DNA of 64,000 bases from Raphanus sativus. Taxonomy: Eukaryota; Streptophyta; Magnoliopsida; Brassicales; Brassicaceae. Shown here one piece after another: positions 60,847 through 64,000 of the stretch; positions within the stretch are counted from its first letter, which is position 1, and each line of letters begins with the position of its first letter. Both the position numbers and the translations under genes were made by a program. A model generated the notes under the pieces. The model did not search any database. It was not told the DNA's origin and worked only from the letters and a program-made list of their open reading frames with translations. The stretch is taken from NCBI RefSeq assembly GCF_000801105.2, contig NC_079518.1, positions 24,780,800 to 24,844,799 of the forward strand, read 5' to 3'.

Positions 60847-61516
60847 GTTTCTTACACAGCCAGCAGCCTGAAACCCAGAAAATAGCAAGTCATGCAAACC
60901 GGAGCATAGCATTAGTTAGTGGTGAGGAATAGAAACAGGACGCAGATTGCAAGCATAAAGGAAAGACTAAGAAAACCAATCCACATATTAACTATAACTC
61001 TCTCAACTATTAACTTCTAGGTCTATGAACACTGATTGAAAACTCCCCTTTTGCAAAGCATAATTCACATAATTGATTATCTTTTTCCAGCCCAAAATTG
61101 CCTTGCGAGAGAGATTCTACTTCTGAGTTGTAAGCAACAAAAGGAAGAAGAAGAGGAGGAGATATACTCACGTAAGGAAAGTAGGAGGAGGAGGAGGAAG
61201 GGCACGGACGAAACGTCTGCTGCTCTTGTCGTCGTCTCTTTCTGAATGTTGAGGGAGAGGAGATCGTCGATTTTGTCTAGGTTTTTGATTTGGAAACAAG
61301 AATTGGGGAACGTGCACATAGATGGGCCACGTTTATTAACGTATACGCTCTTACCCGAAATGTTTCATTCACCGCCATTTTTTATGGGCTTCTTAATGGG
61401 CCTGACAACATTGATTTCGGTTTCTTTCAATTCAAGTTTTCTCATGTCAATGTTATATAACATTTGACCATTTTTAAGTGTTTATGTTTTACTGGGAGAG
61501 GATTATGATGTTATTA
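60847..61516. other. 5' leader and promoter of CYP59
   Basis: Includes a probable leader intron acceptor just before the ATG and a purine-rich leader near 61140-61200. Further upstream are site II motifs (TGGGCC near 61323, TGGGCT near 61385 and TGGGCC near 61397), consistent with a housekeeping promoter. Confidence 0.5.
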
Positions 61517-61518
61517 TA

Positions 61519-62078
61519 CAGTATAAATTCTATAAACTAATATTCGGTAAATTAATAAACACGTTAAATTAATATAAAAAAATGTCTCATGAGTTAAGCT
61601 GATTCAAAATATGACTAAAATCGATAAAATAAAAAGATAATCTTTTTATAGAAAATCTCATGTAAATTATAGTCATACTATAATCACAATTTAATAATTT
61701 ACGTATATAAGGTTTATATAAGTACAAATAACACATTGTATTTTATGTGTTATATTCACACTTAATTTCATCTCTAATTTTTAAAATACTTTAATATATT
61801 TTAATAACATTTAGTAAAATTATATCTAAAACTACTTTATATTATATATGAATTTTTTTATGAAAAATATTAAAAATACACCAAACAAAATTAAAAATTA
61901 TATAAATATCAAATATCTAAAATTAAATTAATTTATATGATAAAATCAACTATTTTCTTATTTTATATAAAATATATTTAAAATAGAGAATTCTAAAAGA
62001 AAAAAATTGTAAATCGATAACTTTATAATTAATGAAATTTTACTGTTCCGACACTATTAATTTATTGAGTTTTTACTA
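61519..62078. mobile_element. Emigrant-type (pogo-like) MITE
   Basis: A 560-bp AT-rich element with left end CAGTATAAATTCTATAAACT and right end (reverse complement) TAGTAAAAACTCAATAAATT, with TA on each side. It is the third copy of the family in the window. No coding capacity. Confidence 0.7.
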
Positions 62079-62816
62079 TATCTAGTTACTGTATGCATTT
62101 AGTTACTTTTTCGTGTGTGTGAAAACTATTATTTTCCAACATTATGGTCAGTTGGTCACAACCAATAATGAGCATTATCACAAGTACACGCTTTGTGTAT
62201 TCATATGAGTGTCTTTTAAGATATGATTAGCGTTCACATATGATCTTGTGAGGACAAACTTTCCCTTACGGAAAATAACCAATCATGGGGCACATCAAAT
62301 CAGTTAAGAGAAACCTAAACCAAGAAGAAGCAACAATTACAGTTTTTTTTTTGTGGTAAAAGCAACAATTACAGTTGCAAATAGAAAAAGCAACAACTAT
62401 TTTGGTAAAGCACCTCAATAAATTTTTTTTGTTTTTTTGAAACTGATTTTAGCACCTCAATAATTGTTCCATCAAGATTAGGTAATTTCTGTCTCGTGAT
62501 TCCAGAAAACGCTTTCTTTTGAAAAAATGCTTTTGTCTGAATATTGCATAAATTTTATGAAATGCATATGCAAACATATTTACGAAATAAATTCTCCTTT
62601 CTGTTTTACGGCCAGCTGTGTTTCATTGGCAAGCATATCTCGCCTATGGAAGCTAGTGTTTATTCATTCATGCACCTCCTGAAAGGCATTTCTTTTGTCT
62701 TATCCTAAGCTCACAAAGTGTTTTCATACTAAACCGAAAATTAATCCTCAACCCTCGATTATTTTGACATTCTCTGAATCAACTATAATTATAATATATA
62801 CCTTAAATACTTTTTG
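62079..62816. other. AT-rich spacer
   Basis: No gene seen. A short duplicated AAAGCAACAATTACAGTT lies near 62320-62380. Confidence 0.4.
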
Positions 62817-62825
62817 ATTTTTCTC

Positions 62826-62988
62826 TTTTTTTTTTTTTGATAACTATGGTATCTGGGCAGCCACATTCCCGAAAAGGGTCCAGCGCCCCAACGGAAGGGA
62901 TGTTAAATCCATTGTGGCCAAGGTTCGAATCCGGGTGGCGGGCAGTATAGCTGTACCTTCTTTACCACCAAGCTACGAGCACTTGGTT
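62826..62988 (-). mobile_element. tRNA-derived SINE (minus strand)
   Basis: A 163-bp element flanked by a perfect 9-bp duplication ATTTTTCTC (62817-62825 and 62989-62997). Read on the minus strand it has an A box TAGCTTGGTGG (62965-62975), a B-box region GGATTCGAACC (62922-62932) and a 3' poly-A. Size and layout resemble the Brassica S1 SINE family, though identity was not verified. Confidence 0.82.
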
Positions 62989-62997
62989 ATTTTTCTC

Positions 62998-64000
62998 CTT
63001 TCTTATTTTTAAAAATGATGTTGTAGTTTTTTGGGAAAGGGTAAATTTTATCCAAATTTTTTTTCTTTGCTACTCACTAAATAATAAAATAAGATTGCTT
63101 AATTATAAATTACATTTTGGTTATTCAATAATTGACTCTCACAATACATACGCTTAGAAAGTAACACGCAGTTGCCCAAAAAGAAAAAGAAAGTAACACG
63201 CAAATTTGAATGATGCTTCTTCACCTATCACGATGTATTTTTTTATTGTCTGAATCCAAATTCAAAAGAGTCTTTATATTTTATATATTTATCTTTGTTA
63301 ATTCATATTAATTTTTTCAAACGGTTAGACTAGTTCATATTGATTCTGTATGATACTGTATTTGTTTCTAAAGATATTATTTTAAGTTTTTCATACATAT
63401 TAAAAACATATTAAATATTATCATAAAACATCGAGTTTTGTATTTATTAGTTTTAAATAATTTTAAACTTATAATAATTCAAAAACTTAATTAATTTTCT
63501 TAAAATTTACAATTTTTATCATTACTTTAAATTCATATGAAACATAAAATTTATTTTGCAAAATATATTTTCCTAAAATTTCCATCTTAACAGAACGGAA
63601 TAAGTATAAAAAGTTTATAAGATCCCTAATATAATATAGTTTAAACTGTGACCATCACGGCCTCAAGGCTCAGCCGAAAAACCTTATAAAAACAATATTA
63701 AAACATACAATACTGTATCATAATGAAATGCACAATACCGCACATACTCCAAGGATTTTGGTTCTATCCAATCGAATAGAAAGGAACTCGCTATAGGTCT
63801 GAAAGTACGTTTAAAATCTGAAGAGGAATAAGTTTGTCTCTATCCAAATATCAAAAGAATTGAAGTTTGACAAAGTCCAACTTTAAAGTTTTTGTTGTTG
63901 TGGTGGCCATCACTTCCACCCCTCCAACTGGCTCCAAGCCACTAACAAACGACAGCATCGGAACCCAATACCTTCCCACACTTTCAATAGATCTTACATA
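62998..64000. other. AT-rich spacer to window end
   Basis: No gene, repeat terminus or RNA recognised. Confidence 0.4.

Noticed and set aside
62900..62990. Candidate tRNA gene on the minus strand
   Set aside because: Same reasoning: SINE with poly-A and 9-bp duplications.

Overview
This is a nuclear segment from a Brassicaceae plant, probably the Brassica/Raphanus lineage. The genes have many small GT-AG introns, the spacers are AT-rich, and transposon families typical of crucifers are present (Emigrant, Helitron, tRNA-derived SINEs, Copia, MULE and hAT). Every named gene was recognised by its close resemblance to Arabidopsis thaliana proteins. Locus numbers quoted below are from memory and were not searched.

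Layout. 3-443: last exon of an acidic transcription-factor-like gene, perhaps a NAC020 homologue. 1684-3535: ALIS/CDC50 flippase subunit (ALIS3-like). 4119-8700 (-): TRAPPC11, a TRAPP vesicle-tethering subunit. 9475-10965: VIR3-like plastid metalloprotease, divergent from TRAPPC11 and sharing a short promoter region with it. 11537-12634: non-autonomous hAT element full of internal repeats. 13955-15058 (-): R2R3-MYB of the MYB72/MYB58/MYB63 subgroup. 15786-24470: repeat-dominated desert holding a fold-back MITE, LINE relics, a SINE and a nested Helitron/Emigrant/LINE composite. 24467-29120 (-): near-complete Ty1/copia element with both LTRs. 30076-35504 and 36459-45285: tandem pair of LRR-malectin receptor kinases of class VIII-2. 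The first looks intact. The second is split in its kinase exon by a 2.7-kb hAT element and carries a Helitron in an intron. 46468-48543: NOP56, with a telo-box/site II promoter. 48706-52790: MULE with long terminal inverted repeats, a decayed transposase and an antisense GRF zinc-finger gene. 53394-54392: small TPR protein. 55220-57018 (-): ARP6. 57220-58092: Helitron. 58332-60846 (-): CYP59-type RNA-binding cyclophilin. 61519-64000: AT-rich spacer with an Emigrant MITE and a SINE.

How the genes work together. The genes are not one pathway. They are mostly conserved housekeeping genes (lipid flipping, TRAPP trafficking, snoRNP assembly, SWR1 chromatin remodelling, RNA processing) plus environment-responsive genes (MYB, receptor kinases). 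The order VIR3, MYB, receptor kinases, NOP56, TPR matches the Arabidopsis At1g56180 to At1g56090 run. TRAPPC11 and ARP6 lie elsewhere in Arabidopsis, which implies rearrangement in one of the lineages.

I found no convincing evidence of a wholly new biological system. The most interesting signals are the hAT disruption of one kinase of a tandem pair with perfect 8-bp duplications, the MULE carrying an antisense GRF/transmembrane gene, and a composite element with inverted Helitron-type ends on both sides. Splice sites were placed by eye from GT/AG signals and protein continuity, so exon ends may be off by a few bases where not stated.
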